The notes under the pieces are model-generated. The model saw only the letters and a program-made list of their open reading frames with translations, was not told where the DNA came from and ran no database searches. This document shows positions 32,545 through 46,250 of a DNA stretch of 64,000 nt, piece by piece; the first letter of the stretch is position 1; each line of letters starts with the position of its first letter. A program made the position numbers and the translations under genes. Source of the DNA: Lamellibrachia satsuma (taxonomy: Eukaryota; Annelida; Polychaeta; Sabellida; Siboglinidae); contig BSQZ01000001.1 in NCBI GenBank assembly GCA_033239005.1, positions 34,544,688 through 34,608,687 on the forward strand, in the 5' to 3' direction.

Positions 32545-34914
32545 CTAGCAGTTACACAATCTGTAGACAATTTGTTCTTCATAACTAAGGTCTCTAAGTT
32601 CTGGAATCATTTTAGTTGCTCTCCTTTGTATGCGTTCAAGCGTATCTATATCCTTCTTACGATATGGTCTCCATGCTTGTATACAGTATTCTAAATAAGG
32701 TCTAACTATTGCTTTATAAAGAGGTATAATTAACTTTTTTCCCTTGTATGTTATGTTTCTTCTAATCAATCCAAGAATTTGATTACCCTTTGAAGCTGCA
32801 ATACCACACTGCTCTGAAACTTTCATATCAGCGCTTATTGTAACTCCTAAGTCCTTTTCTTTTACAGTAGTACCCAGAACAGTATCTCTCATTTTATAGT
32901 TTACATTCAAGTTCCCGTGTCCTGTATGTAGGCATTTACATTTCCCAAAATTGAACAGCATCTGCCATTTATCAGACCGTTTCACTAATCTGTCTAGATC
33001 GTTTTGTAAATGTTGTTTATCACCATCAGTATTAACCTTTCTAAACAGTTTTGTGTCATCCGCAAATTTCAGCACGTTACTTGTTATACTGTCATCCAAG
33101 TCATTGATATAAATTAAGAATAATATAGGTCCTAATACTGATCCTTGAGGTACCCCACTCAAAACCGATTTCCAATTTGAAACTTCTCCATCTACTACAA
33201 CTCATTGTCTTCTGTCAGTCAGCCATTGTTCTATCCAGTCAGTTATGCTATCCCCGATACCATGGGCTTTTAATTTAAGTAGTAATCTTTGATGTGGCAC
33301 TTTGTCAAAAGCTTTCTGAAAATCTAAGTAATAATATCTGCAGGCGATCCCACGTCTATCCACTTAGTGATTTCTTCCAAAAAACATAACATATTTGTTA
33401 AGCATGACCTCGCTTTAAGGAATCCATGTTGAGATGAATTTAATAATTTATGCTTAACGAGGAAGTCCAACATATGGTCTTTAATTAACCTTTCTAATAA
33501 TTTACAAATCACTGACGTTAAACTCACTGGTCTGTAATTCTCTGACTTATTTCTCGAACCCTTTTTAAATAATGGTATGATGTTTGCTTCTTTCCATTCA
33601 AACGGAACAACTCCCTCTTTTAATGACAAGTTGAATACTCTTGCAAGTGGTATACTGATTTGATCTACTGTTTCCATTAGTAATTTTGGAGGAATCCCAT
33701 CCACTCCCGGTGATTTGTTATCCTTCATTTCCTTTATTTTCTTAGCTACCAATTCTGGAGTTACAACTAACGGACCTAAATAGTCAGATTTAGCCCCCTG
33801 AAATTTAGCATCAGCAACTTGTAATGAACTAATATCTTCTTTGGTAAACACTGAACTGAAGTAACCATTTATGTCTTCCGCCATTAAAAACCCCTGTGAT
33901 ATGATATTTCCAGCACTGTCTTCTAGAGGTCCAACCTTGTCTTGTACGTTTTGTTTTCTCCTGACATATGCATAAAAACTCTTGCTGTCATTTTTTTATG
34001 TTACATGCCAGTTTTTGCTCTTAGCTTCTTTTATATTGTCTGATTTCAGTTGTAGCTGCATTAAGTGCCTCTTTGTATTTTGCATAGTCTTCTTCCTTTC
34101 TGGTACCCCTATAAACCCTCCACATAGTTTGTTTTAGCATTATTTTTCTAATTGCCTCTTTTGACAAGTGTTTCTTTCTACGCCGTTTTCCTTGTTTTTG
34201 GAAGGGAACAAATTTATCGATGATACTCTCAATTTCATATTTTAGAATATTCCAACATTTAATTGCGGTCTTATTCATCAGCATGTTATTCCAATCTAGC
34301 TTTGCTAAGTATTTTCTCATATCTTTGTAGTTACCTTTGTGGAAGTTTCTCTTGTACGTTTTCTTATTTTTACTTTCTGATTTTACATTGATGTACCACT
34401 AATTCTTTTTGTGATGACAAAACTATATCTAATACATTTTCTCCCCTGGTTGGTTCTAGTACGTGCTGAGTAAGAAAGCTATCCTGGATTAAACATAGAA
34501 ATTGTTGATCCTCAATCCCTGTGCTCTCTAGAGAATTCCATTGTATGTGTCCATGGTTAAAATCTCCCATTATGATACATTCCCCTTTACTAACTTCCTT
34601 TATAGCATTTTTATTTTTGTGTTGTCCTCTTCGTTTATGTTTGCACTTCGGTAAACTAATCCAATAGTTAATTTTGAATTTCCTGAAACAATTTTGCACC
34701 AAACAGCTTCATCGCAATCTGCTTCCCTTTCTAGTTTTATTTCATAAGCCTGAATAGATTCTTTAACATATAAAATAACTCCCCCGCCCCTTCTTCCTAT
34801 TCGATCTTTCCTAAACATTACGTATCCTGTCAGTCCTAATTCGGCATCAGTTATATCTATGTTGGCCCATGATTCAGTTATACCAACTATGTGAGGGTCA
34901 ATATCTTCTACCAT
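32545..34914 (-). pseudogene. CR1/Jockey-like non-LTR ORF2 (endonuclease + RT), degenerate
   Basis: Endonuclease part (34914-34370): DPHIVGITESW, FRKDRIGRRGGGVILYV, CIIMGDFNHGHIQWNS and TRGENVLDIVLSS, the APE-type motifs. RT part (33884-32545): NKSPGVDGIPPKLL, RPVSLTSVICKLLERLI, SQHGFLKARSCLTNM, SGVPQGSVLGPILFLIYIND, the catalytic FADD near 33055-33066 and CIQAWRPYRKKDIDTLERIQ. The frame breaks near 33330 and a stop lies at 33202-33204 between LDFQKAFDKVPHQ and VVVDGEVSNWKS. The usual C-terminal WNSLP part is missing, so the 3' end is truncated near 32540. It follows the ORF1 at 35048-36028 in the same direction, as in CR1-type elements. Confidence 0.88.
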
Positions 34915-35047
34915 AATGTTTAATTAGTTTTTCTAATTTACTATGCTCCTTTTTCAGAGATGTTTTTCGGATGATTTGATATTGGTTTATCTGTGCTAGT
35001 GGCCTCTTGTTCTGCTTGAGACACCTCTAGGTAACCCCCCTGCACTT

Positions 35048-36028
35048 CTAGTTTAAAGAATGTTTACTTCCAAAAATATTTGTCATTGTACCCAAGTGGC
35101 TATCTACTGCTGCTGAAAGTTTGTCCGCGAATACTGCCGCCCCCTTTCCACTTAAATGAAGCCCATCCTTCATGTACATATCGGCCCTCCCAACAAAACT
35201 TCCCCATAAATCCACAAATCCAACTTCCTCTTCCCTACACAGCCTCTGGACTAACATGTTGATTGCCATCCCCCGACAATTTCGATATTTGTGACCCCTC
35301 CTGCCCATTACAGGTAAAATCCCTGACAGTATTACCTGCTCAACCCGCGTCTGTTTTAGTGTTCTGACCAACTGCCTATATTTCCTAACTATGGCAGTTG
35401 TACCCTCCCTCTCTACAGATCCCCCCTTACCCAAGCCTACGATGTTTTTTACCTTCTCGGTTATCGCCTCTATTTTGGCTCCAGGCAAGCAGACCACCAC
35501 ATCATCTCCTTTGTTTAAGACTCTGTCGGTCTTCCTAACTATCGAATCCCCCACAAACACCCTCGCTCTCTTCCTCACCCCCTCTATCACTGCTGCAGAA
35601 TAACTCTTCCTTTCGATCCCCTCCATCACATTCTGTCCTGACCCCTTCCCTCCTGTCTCCCCCACTTCCCACTCCTTTGCTCTTGTCTCTCCCACTCCCC
35701 TCTCCTTCACTTCGGTTGTTTTCCCTTCCGTCTCCCCCACTCCCTTCTCCTTCCCTCCTGTCTCCCCTACTCCCCTCTCATTCACTCCGGTTGTTTTCCC
35801 TCCCGTCTCCCCCACTCCCTTCTCCTTCCCTCCTGTCTCCGCTACTCCCCTCTCCTTCACTCCGGTTGTCTTCCCTCCCGTCTCCCCCACTCCCTTCTCC
35901 TTCCCTCCTGTCTCCCCTACTCCCCTCTCCTTCACTCCGGTTTTCTTCCCTCCCGTTCCTTTCCTTCCCGTCTCCTTACGTCCTGTCTCCCTATGACCTG
36001 TCACCTTCCCTCCTCTCAGCTTCCTCAC
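35048..36028 (-). CDS. Retrotransposon ORF1 with esterase-like domain
   Basis: A 326-codon open frame with no ATG at its front (a GTG, preceded in frame by TAA), so the 5' end is probably truncated. Residues 1 to about 125 are Lys/Gly/Glu/Thr-rich and built from a 25-residue repeat (GGKTTGVKERGVGETGGKEK...). The second half carries VFVGDSIVRKTD (block I Gly-Asp-Ser, around residue 160), LSGILPVMGRR and DGLHLSGKGAAVFADKL (the Asp-x-x-His block, around residue 290), the SGNH esterase layout found in CR1-clade ORF1 proteins. It ends about 130 bp before ORF2. Confidence 0.8.
   Translation of the reverse strand: MRKLRGGKVTGHRETGRKETGRKGTGGKKTGVKERGVGETGGKEKGVGETGGKTTGVKERGVAETGGKEKGVGETGGKTTGVNERGVGETGGKEKGVGETEGKTTEVKERGVGETRAKEWEVGETGGKGSGQNVMEGIERKSYSAAVIEGVRKRARVFVGDSIVRKTDRVLNKGDDVVVCLPGAKIEAITEKVKNIVGLGKGGSVEREGTTAIVRKYRQLVRTLKQTRVEQVILSGILPVMGRRGHKYRNCRGMAINMLVQRLCREEEVGFVDLWGSFVGRADMYMKDGLHLSGKGAAVFADKLSAAVDSHLGTMTNIFGSKHSLN
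35650..35965. repeat. 75-bp tandem repeat inside ORF1
   Basis: Three to four in-frame 75-bp units (CTCCCCCACTCCCTTCTCC, TTCCCTCCTGTCTCC, CTACTCCCCTCTCC, TTCACTCCGGTTGT on the plus strand), strongly pyrimidine/purine strand-biased. It codes for a charged, disordered segment of the ORF1 protein. Confidence 0.9.
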
Positions 36029-36029
36029 A

Positions 36030-37120
36030 CTAGTGCAGCCTCCATCTTATAAGTTACATCAAAGCAGAGCAATTCACATTATGATATAATTACTGTAATT
36101 TTATACAATTCGACAAGTTGAGATGTCTGGCTTTACAGTAATCCACACTTGAAGGTGATGTTTGGGTCTGTTTAAATAGGTGTATTGTAGCATACGGTAA
36201 AGCTAGCAATTATAATTTTCAGTATGAAAAAACAACTGGCTATATAGAATTTGATTACAGAACAGCCTCTGTCTTGCAGTAAGTTACATCTCTTTGGAGC
36301 CACTTTCAGTCAATAACAACAGGCAGTATTGTGTTAGTCAAAATGTATATTTTGGTCGTGCACCATTTCCAAAGTGCATGTAGCAATTCAAGGTATTTCA
36401 ATGCAGTAGTAAAACTTACATTTTTTGAGATGTCTTGAATCCTTCAGATGTTTCAAAGTGTCGTCTGCCATAGTCAATCTTATTCACAGGTGTCAGTCAG
36501 CCACTAGTAAGTGATGTCGTGACATGACGATTGATGTATAGCTCACAAGATTGCTGAATGTGCCAGTCATAGTTCATTTTGCATTGATGGTTTGATGTAT
36601 TTTTTATCGCTTGTCTGTCTGATGAAACCAAAGTAGGGGAAAATAGAAAGTTAAAATGATTGAGAAGTGTTCTGTTTTCTGTTTGTTTCACATGTGTCAC
36701 ATCTACTCCCTGCTGGTATAATTGTGATCAGTAGACTTTCTTGATCGCAATGAATAAGGATGATCTGCCCTGTTTGCAGGTGGCAGTGTTGTCTTTCTGC
36801 GGTGACTCCTTGTGACCACTGGGTTAACTACAGCTGTTGGTGTTGCTGAAGCTGGCCTTTTTTTCCTTTACGAGTAGCTGATATTGGATCAAGCTGACAC
36901 GTCAGGTATCGATCTTCTGGACAGTGGTTTCATTTTGAACCAAAGTCGCTCTGCATGCGCTTTAACTTGGTATGACAGATGTGCAGACACATTGATGATC
37001 GATGTTTGGATTGTGTCTGGTATGTCACCTCATGCTGGATTTGCTTGACAGCTCTAGCGACCAGTCCATCTCTCGTTATAGAACAATGTACATTCTCCAA
37101 CTTGCCCAACATTGTATTTT
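36030..37120. other. Unannotated spacer
   Basis: Nothing recognisable. It may hold the remaining 5' part of the minus-strand retroelement, but no motif shows this. Confidence 0.3.
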
Positions 37121-37559
37121 ATTGTATTGTGTTTTATTCAGTTCCAACAGGTCCAAAGACCCAGTAACAGGACTGATAACAAAATATAAGAACAATTAAT
37201 ACAAATAAATAATAAAAACAGTAAGAACAATTGTTATAATAAGGGTATAAAACCACACAATACCGACATTACTAACATAGCAAGCTAAGACAGCATTATA
37301 TATAGAAATGTTTTTGAACTACAGATCTGAAGGTATTCGCTCCAATAAATATATCACAAATGGGTTCAGTTAAATACGGTGCGTTAAAAGTAGTCATACA
37401 TCTATTTAAAACTGAATATTTTCTATTGTTGATTCTGGTATTGGAAATTCTAAAAGGAGTGTGGTTTTTAGAGTCTTGAAGGATATTGATATTGGATATT
37501 TCCTACCAGATAGGACGAATCTAGATGAGAGTGCACACACTTATGTTGAAAGATCAGAT

Positions 37560-38700
<1,141 letters not shown>

Positions 38701-38769
38701 AAAGTTCCACAGTTTAAGGACATATTAAAAAGTACAGTTAGTGGACCTGCCAATTCTGTGGCACATCAT

Positions 38770-40475
38770 CTCTCAAGAGTACATACTGTGAACTCCATCT
38801 CTCATCAGTAAATATCCTCCATCTGTTATGAGTAAATGCCGTGTATTCCATTTATCATGAGTGAATGCTGAGTGAGAGCAACAATTGCATCTCTCATGTG
38901 TGTAAATGCTGTAGACTCCATTTGTTGTGAGTAAATACTGGGCATTCCATCTCTTGTGAGTAAATGAGTACATGTCGTGAACTCCATATCTTATTGGTAA
39001 ATGCAGCTTACTCCAACTGTCATGAGTATATGTTGTGGACTCCATCTTTCTAGAGTAAATGCTGCGGACTCCATCTCTTGGGAGTAAATTTTGTGGACTC
39101 CATATGTTGTGAGTAAGTGTGGAATCCATCTCTCATAAGTAAAAGCTGTCGACTCCATCTGTCATGAGTCAATGCTGTGTAATTATATCTCTCATTAATA
39201 TATGCTGTATACTTCATCTCTCATGACTAAATGTTGTGAATTCCATCTCTCGTGGGTAAATGCTGTGGACACCACCTCTAATGAATATATGGTGTGGACT
39301 AGTGATGAACAAGAATGGGAAACAAAAATCAACCACTGGTATATGTGCTAGCCTCACCCTGGACTACAAGGAAAAAGACGACAGCAACAATTCCATCCCT
39401 GATATGTAAATGCTTTGAGTATATGCTGTTGACCCCATTTCTCATGAGGAAATGCTGTGGACTCCAACACTCATGTGAAGGTGTTATGTACTGCAACACT
39501 TATGGGTAATTACTGTGTACTGTACCTCTCATGGGTAAATGCTTTGGACTCCATCTCTCATAAGTAAATGCCTCGTACTCCATCTCTCATAAATAATTTC
39601 TGGGTAATCTATCTACGAAGAATAAATGCTATGGACTCAATCTCTCATGTGTAAATGTCATATACTTCATCTCTCTTGAGAATATATTGTGGACTCCATC
39701 TCTCATGTGTAAATGTCATGTACTTCATCTGTCTTGATAATATATTGTGGACTCCATCTCTCATGTGTAAATGACATGTACTTCATCTCTCTTGAGAATA
39801 TATTGTGGACTCCATCTCTCATAACTAAATGTCATGTACTTCATCTCTCTTGAGAATATATTGTGGACTCCATCTCTCATAACTAAATGTCATGTACTTC
39901 ATCTCTCTTGAGAATATATTGTGAACTCCATCTCTAATAAGTAAATGTCATATACTTCATCTCTCTTGAGAATATATTGTGGACTCCATCTCTCATGTGT
40001 AAATATCATGTACTTCATCTCTCTTGAGAATATATTGTGGACTCCATCTCTCATAACGAAATGTCATGTACTTCATCTCTCTTGAGAATATATTGTGGAC
40101 TCCATCTCTCATAACTAAATGTCATGTACTTCATCTCTCTTGAGAATATATTGTGGACTCCATCTCTCATAACTAAATGTCATGTACTTCATCTCTCTTG
40201 AGAATATATTGTGGACTCCATCTCTCATAACTAAATGTCATGTACTTCATCTCTCTTGAGAATATATTGTGGACTCTATCTCTCATAAGTAAATGCTGTG
40301 TATGGGCCACAGGGAAAAGGGGAAGAGCAACAAAAGCATCTATCATGTGTAAATGCTGTGGTCTCCATATGTTTTCAGTAAATGCTGTGGGTTCCATCTC
40401 TTCTGAATAAATGCTGTGGATTTCTCCTCTCATGAGTGAATGCTTTGGCGATCTCTTGACGGTCAATGCTGTGGA
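38770..40475. repeat. 29-bp minisatellite field (CTCCATCTCTCATGAGTAAATG)
   Basis: Diverged units of about 29-31 bp built on TGTGGACTCCATCTCTCAT and AAGTAAATGC. Divergence is high in 38770-39640. Two short unrelated islands interrupt it (39300-39400 and 40300-40345, both with a CAACAA-containing segment). The translated frames (YSREMEYMTFSYERW type) are artefacts. Confidence 0.88.
39640..40290. repeat. 58-bp dimeric higher-order repeat
   Basis: About eleven 58-bp units, each two 29-bp monomers: GTGGACTCCATCTCTCATAA + CTAAATGTC and ATGTACTTCATCTCTCTTGA + GAATATATT. They are far more uniform than the flanking monomers, which suggests recent amplification. Confidence 0.92.
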
Positions 40476-40489
40476 CTTCATGTGTACAC

Positions 40490-40760
40490 TGCCAAAAATA
40501 ATTTTGTTATGCAAGAAAATATTTCTTGAAACAAGAAAAGTTTCTTGAATTAAGAAAAAGTGTAGATATATTTTCTTGATGAGTTCCAGATATGTGATTG
40601 TCTAAGGAAATTTTTTTGAATGAAGAAGATATTTCTTTCTGAATAAAGATTTTAGATAAATATTCTTGATGCTAATGCTTCTTTTAATTAAGAAAAACAT
40701 TTGAAATAAATATTCTAGATGAAGAAGTGTTTCTTGAGTTAATGCTGATTCCTCAAATGG
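40490..40760. repeat. AT-rich repeat with TTCTTGAATTAAGAAAA motifs
   Basis: Several copies of TTTCTTGAA-TTAAGAAAA and ATATTCTTGATG. The left edge CACTGCCAAAAATAA resembles transposon ends, but no matching right end was found. Confidence 0.45.
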
Positions 40761-40784
40761 TTCAATCCACTATGAATCTCGTCA

Positions 40785-41040
40785 TTTATGTCCAGATGTG
40801 TAGTGTGTGACTAGTTTAAGTAATTGAGCAGTTTAATAAAAATTGCAATTTTTTTTAAATCATCGAAAGATTTGACTTGAGTAGTTAGATCTAGTAAGGA
40901 TCAAAACAGTGGATATCCAAAGTTGTAATCACTTCACTTAATGCTTCAACAATTATTCAAGCAATTTAATAGTTTGTCTGATGATTTCACAAAAACTACA
41001 TAAACATTTCACAAACAAGCTAGCATGTTGCAGTGGATAC
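40785..41040. repeat. Dispersed repeat of unknown type (copy 2)
   Basis: Same orientation and block order as 24045-24400; see that entry. Confidence 0.6.
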
Positions 41041-41059
41041 TAGGTAGTTTTGTTTTTTG

Positions 41060-42810
41060 GCAAAAAAATTATTTGAAATGAAACTAGCAAAAAACAAATT
41101 GATTAAGCACCTTTAAAAAACAATTCTTTCTGAAGAAATAAATGTTAAATACATATTTTTTAAACGATTTTTTTTGCAATTTGTGCACATCAATATTTTC
41201 TTTTCACCCACAAATTTGTAATGTTATGCATATTGGTAAAGGAAACAATCCTGGCAAAGTAATAAGATGAAATATGGCACATAATGCTATGTCAACAGCA
41301 GATGTGTATTAGTTCGACGTGTACAGGTTGGGTGAAAGTATTTCATCATAGAGGGGCTACACTATTGCTAGCATGTTCTGTGTTAATTTTTTGACTCAAA
41401 CTTCATTAATTTTGATTTATTGATAAATAATGTCTGACTTGTCAACTGCGTGACAAGAAGGCCCTACACGGCTTTAAAACTGCCAGTGAATATAATTCAA
41501 CATAAAACAGGCTTGTTATCAAATGTATGTCAGTGCAAAGGCCATTTTCCAGGATCAGATTCACATTCAAATACAAATGTTTATGCATTATATATGCATC
41601 ATAATTATATTAGCAAAGCTACATGTTCTAATATAAGCATCATTCAATGTAATACAACTATATACACCATGGTCTTACTTAAAAGGTGGATTTACAGGCC
41701 AGACAATGATTCTAAAATATGCTGAGGATTCTGCTAACCACAGGTCAATATTTTAAAGTCTGACAAAGAGCATGTTTTGCAACTGTATTTACAATTCATA
41801 CAATGTGAATGTTAATTTTATTAATGATGAATTTATTAATGAATTTGGGCATTTGAAATATAAAATGTTTGGGGGTTGCATTCAAATTCATGCTCTCTGT
41901 TGAATCTGGGTTAAATGAGCTATTTAGCTATTCCACGAATAGAACAATTTTAATGTAAATGTTTGTGGTATGCAACCAAAAGCACTGAAAATGTAACGAC
42001 TGCATTTGAATGTGCATGGCTACTGCATACTATCCAAAATGCGCATTCAAATGCATTTGCATTTGTTACCAAGTCTGCTACCAAATAATATTTAATAATG
42101 TAATATTACTAACTATCATTTTACTCAACTTTTTTTTATATATTATCAGATTACGATTTCCAACATAAGTTTTCGCTATCGACTCTTGGAGTAAAAGATA
42201 TGTTGGTAAAATTGCATTAATTATTTCTGATGTACAGGTGCTTATGAACTACTAGAGCTATGATACGATGTAAAATATCTGATCCAAGCATAATTTACAG
42301 TAATCAAGAACACATAAAATAAAAACGTATTAATCGGGTATTCAGCTTAAGTGTAATCTTCGTTCAGTACATTTTGATTTTAAAATACTGTCAGTGTGTG
42401 TGCTCTATAAATGTATGCCTCACATGAGATTTAGATTTAGGTCAGTCTCCTATGACATAACACTTCTGACACACATGCAATGAGACCACACTCTCAGTAC
42501 CTCAGTGGTCTCATTAAGGGTCTGCTAATGACGGTTATGTGAGGGTCACCAGTTGGTTTCCACATATGGATAATCTAGTACCAGTGTGGTTGTAGAAGCT
42601 GCTTATAGTAGGAAATACATAACAAAGACGACCTCTGGATGATTTGATTTGTATCCTGTTCGTTCCATTAGACAAAAGGTAAGAATGTTGTCCAGGCATA
42701 TTCTTTTATAGCAGTTTGACATGTGGCCCGGCCATGCAATAAACACAGTGAGTACAGATTGTGTGCAGCAGCCGGGCTGTTTGAACAATAGCAGTTTGCA
42801 TTTCTTATTA
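41060..42810. other. AT-rich spacer
   Basis: No supported gene or element. Confidence 0.4.
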
Positions 42811-42817
42811 TTTTCAG

Positions 42818-42890
42818 TACTTTCAACTTGTCAACTTGATCATGAACCAAAATTTCAAAGATGACGGACTACCACTGCCGGCCCGTCCGG
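42818..42890 (+). CDS. Candidate isolated exon
   Basis: A good acceptor (TTCTTATTATTTTCAG) is followed by an open frame that includes MNQNFKDDGLPLPARP and a strong donor CCGG|GTGAGT. The 73-nt size and both splice signals suit an internal or first coding exon of a host gene, but I found no partner exon. The retroelement copy beginning near 42980 lies right after the donor and would sit in the intron. Confidence 0.3.
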
Positions 42891-42979
42891 GTGAGTTCTT
42901 TTCATTCTATCGTTAAGCATTTCATTAGTAAGCTTACTTTTCTTCAAGTCGCCACTGTTTGTATTTGGATCTAACTTTC

Positions 42980-45900
42980 AGAAAACCATGCTACAAAATA
43001 TATTCCAATTCAGATGTCCCTTTAGGAAATATTCGCCTCACCTAATCCCGCATTCCACGCAGATTAATCTTGGGCTAACGCAGATAATCACCGTCACTCT
43101 CCTAATAGCAACGGTCATTGGAACATATCAACGCGTATCTCGATCAAATTCCAAAATTAAGCCAAAATATTATGCCCTAACTTTGAATCCCCGAATTAAA
43201 TTCCCACCCAAAATCAAATTCAAATCAGACATTGTTACACATCTGTACCTCAGCAGACTGATAGCACTCTCAGGCGACATCCACCCAAACCCTGGCCCAT
43301 ATGGGCGCCCAATTCCAAATATTACCACTTCTCCATCTAGAAATTAGTAATCCATTTCTACCAACACCCAGTCTGACAGCTCCACGCTTAGTATCCCAAC
43401 ATTCCACACGTAAAAAAATGCAGGCTTAATTTTCGCCCCAAACCCCCAAAACACTTCAACCCCCGAACGCCACAAGAAAACGCAAGGAAACACACTTAAA
43501 GGAATTTTTATTAACACCAACAGCGTTAAGAGCATAGAAAAAGCAACCCAACTAAAGGCAACTATTCAATATAATAATCCAGACATCATATTTCTAGTTG
43601 AAACTAAATTAGATGCAAACTATGCTACATACTCTTTCCTACCACCCAACTATGAGGCCATCAGAAAGGACAGGAATGTCCATGGCGGCGGAGTCCTTAT
43701 AGCCTTCAGTGACAACACTGTAGCTGAACCCCTCCAAAATTTAAACTCAAATTGTGACATAATTTGGACAAAAATTCACTTTGCACGAAACAAATGCATA
43801 TACCTTGCATCTTATTATCGACCCCCAAATGACCACATCCAATCCCTTGAAGCTCTCCACGACTCCCTAACTAAACTATATAGATCATAAAAAAACTCCC
43901 CCTAACGTAGTCATAGCTGGAGATTTTAACCTCCCTGATATCAACTGGACAAATCACCAGACCACTAACAACAGCACTGCCAGTAAGCATAACAAACTGC
44001 TAGAAATAACTAACGACTTTGGGCTGCAGAACATGGTAAACGACCCCACACGCATTGCTTCTGGCAACATTCTTGACCTCATACTCACCTCAAATCCCTC
44101 CATTATCATCAACACCCACACCACACCTGGTATGAGCGATCACGAATCCGTGACCTTCAATGTCAACTTAAACCCAGTTCGCAAATAGAAACCCCCCCAC
44201 CAAGTATATAGTTACAAATCAGCAGACTGGAACCAACTCAAAGACGACATAGACAAACTAAATCTTGAGTACTTCGACATCGACCCCAACTCACAGGATA
44301 TAAACATAAACTGGACCTTTTTCCGCGAACGTCTGACTACCTTGATTAACAATAACATACCTAGACGATACACAAAAGCTAAAACCCACCTCCCCTGGAT
44401 AACACGTGAACTAATTAGAATGCAGAGAAGACGAAACAAAAGCCACAAAAAGGCAAAGCAAACTGGACTAAACAGTGACTGGGAAAAATTTAAGGAACTC
44501 CGAGAGCAAGCTACTAAAGCATTAGCAAAATCCTACAAAGACTATGTTAACAACCACATTGGAGACAGCCTGAAAACTAATCCAAAACGATTCTGGTCAT
44601 TCATTAAGGCAAATAAACGAGAAAACATTGGCATCCCCACACTTTGAGTAAACGACCAACCAATAATTAATGATCGAGATAAAGCAAATGCCCTAAACAA
44701 CCAATTTAGCTCTGTATTTATCCAAGAAAAGCACCCCATCCCCCAAATAGCCCCCTCTACTTACCCCAACATCCCCCTTCTCGAAATTGGCATAGATGGC
44801 GTAATAAAGCAGCTGGAAAATCTAAACCAGAACAAAGCTACAGGCCCAGATGAACTCCCAGCCAGAGTCCTTAAAGAAACTGCAAAGCAGATAGCTCCCA
44901 TGATCACCCAAATCTTCGAACAATCATACAACACAGGTAAACTTCCTAATGACTGCTATGGACAACAAGACCCAAATTGACGCAATCCTGCTTGACTTTG
45001 CTAAAGCCTTCGACAAAGTGCCTCACCTACGTCTTCTTTCAAAATTGACCTCCTACGGAATCACTGGAAACACTCAAAATTGGATCAAATCTTTTCTATC
45101 CAACCGCAAACAGAGAGTCTCAGTTAACGGTGCCCTGTCGGACATCACAGATGTCACATCTGGTGTCCCACAGGGTTCAGTTCTAGGACCTGTCCTCTTC
45201 TTACTCTACATAAATGACATAAATGGGAACATCAAATCTCCTATACGCCTTTTTGCAGATGATAGTATTATATATATATCGTAAAATTTCTTCCAAAACC
45301 GACCACGAAATTCTCCAAACTGACCTAAGCCAACTCCAAACATGGTCAGACAAATGGCAAATGGAATTTAATGTATCTAAATGCGTCCACCTTCCAATAA
45401 CAAACAAAACTAAACCCAGCACACACAAGTACTCGCTTTCTGGCCAGCCATTATCCACCGTATCCAGCCACTCATACCTCAGAGTAAAATTGGATTCCAA
45501 ATTAAACTGGACAAATCACGTCACTGACATAACTTCAAAATCTACGAAATGTTTAGGCATGATTAAACGAACTCTTGGCCCATGTAAACCCGAAGTTAAG
45601 CAAACAGCCTACAACATGCTAATCCTGCCAAAACTTGAGTACTCTTCACCCATATGGAATCCCCACACCTTTTCACAAGTTAAAAGCCTTGAAAGAGTGC
45701 AACACTCTGCTGCCAGATTTGTTAAAAATGATTACAGATGGAACACAAATCCAGCAGATCTAATTACTGCCCTTGGATGGCCAACCCTCGAACGAAGGCG
45801 CGTTATCAAACAAGCCACTACCTTCTACAAAATTCTAAACAACATTATTGAGATCACCCCCCTTCCATGCCTACTAACTCGCTCTCGAACCCGTGGACAA

Positions 45901-46250
45901 TACATAGCCCCCAAGTGTCGTATAAATGCAATGGTCTTTTCATTTTATCCTAGAGCCATTCGCATATGGAATATGATTCCATCAAAAATTACCAACATAA
46001 AAAACCCAAAATCATTCCAAGAAGCTATTATGGAACTCCCTTTCACCACACCTCCTCACCTAAACTGCCTTTAAAACACAGTGCTCAGCGTAAACTTATC
46101 CATGGTGTGGGTATGGAGACTGTCTATGTGTGCATGTGGCAAGGCAGCGACAGCATCCATACACACAACCAACATATTAAAAATTTTCGTTAAACATCCT
46201 ATACATAAAATAAATAAAACTATTAGATAAAAACCATTTCAGCAACATTA
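42980..46250 (+). mobile_element. Plus-strand CR1/Jockey-like non-LTR retrotransposon, defective
   Basis: It opens with a 119-codon ATG frame ending in LIALSGDIHPNPGPYG, the conserved start of ORF2 in many aquatic-invertebrate elements. It continues through a stop- and frameshift-damaged endonuclease (FLVETKLDANYAT, VIAGDFNLPDINWTNH, TRIASGNILDLILTSN, PGMSDHES) into RT. After ATGPDELPARVLKETAKQ and NTGKLPND near 44951 the sequence jumps directly to MTAMDNKTQIDAILLDFAKA: the part normally holding the RPVSL and SQHGF motifs is deleted. SGVPQGSVLGPVLFLLYIND and RLFADDSIIYIS follow, then a frame break, DKWQMEFNVSKC, LERVQHSAARFV, RIWNMIPSKI and the ORF end at 46074. A short AT-rich tail with AATAAA follows. 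Confidence 0.88.
44949..46074 (+). pseudogene. RT palm/thumb part of the plus-strand element
   Basis: Two overlapping frames, 44949-45284 and 45223-46074. The FADD motif lies at about 45253-45264, and a frame change falls in a TATATATAT run at about 45271-45280. The second frame is open for 283 codons to the natural end. Confidence 0.85.

Noticed and set aside
38773..40514. Frames with repeated ERWSPQYILKRDEVHD-type segments
   Set aside because: Products of the 29-bp minisatellite with frequent stops and frame changes.
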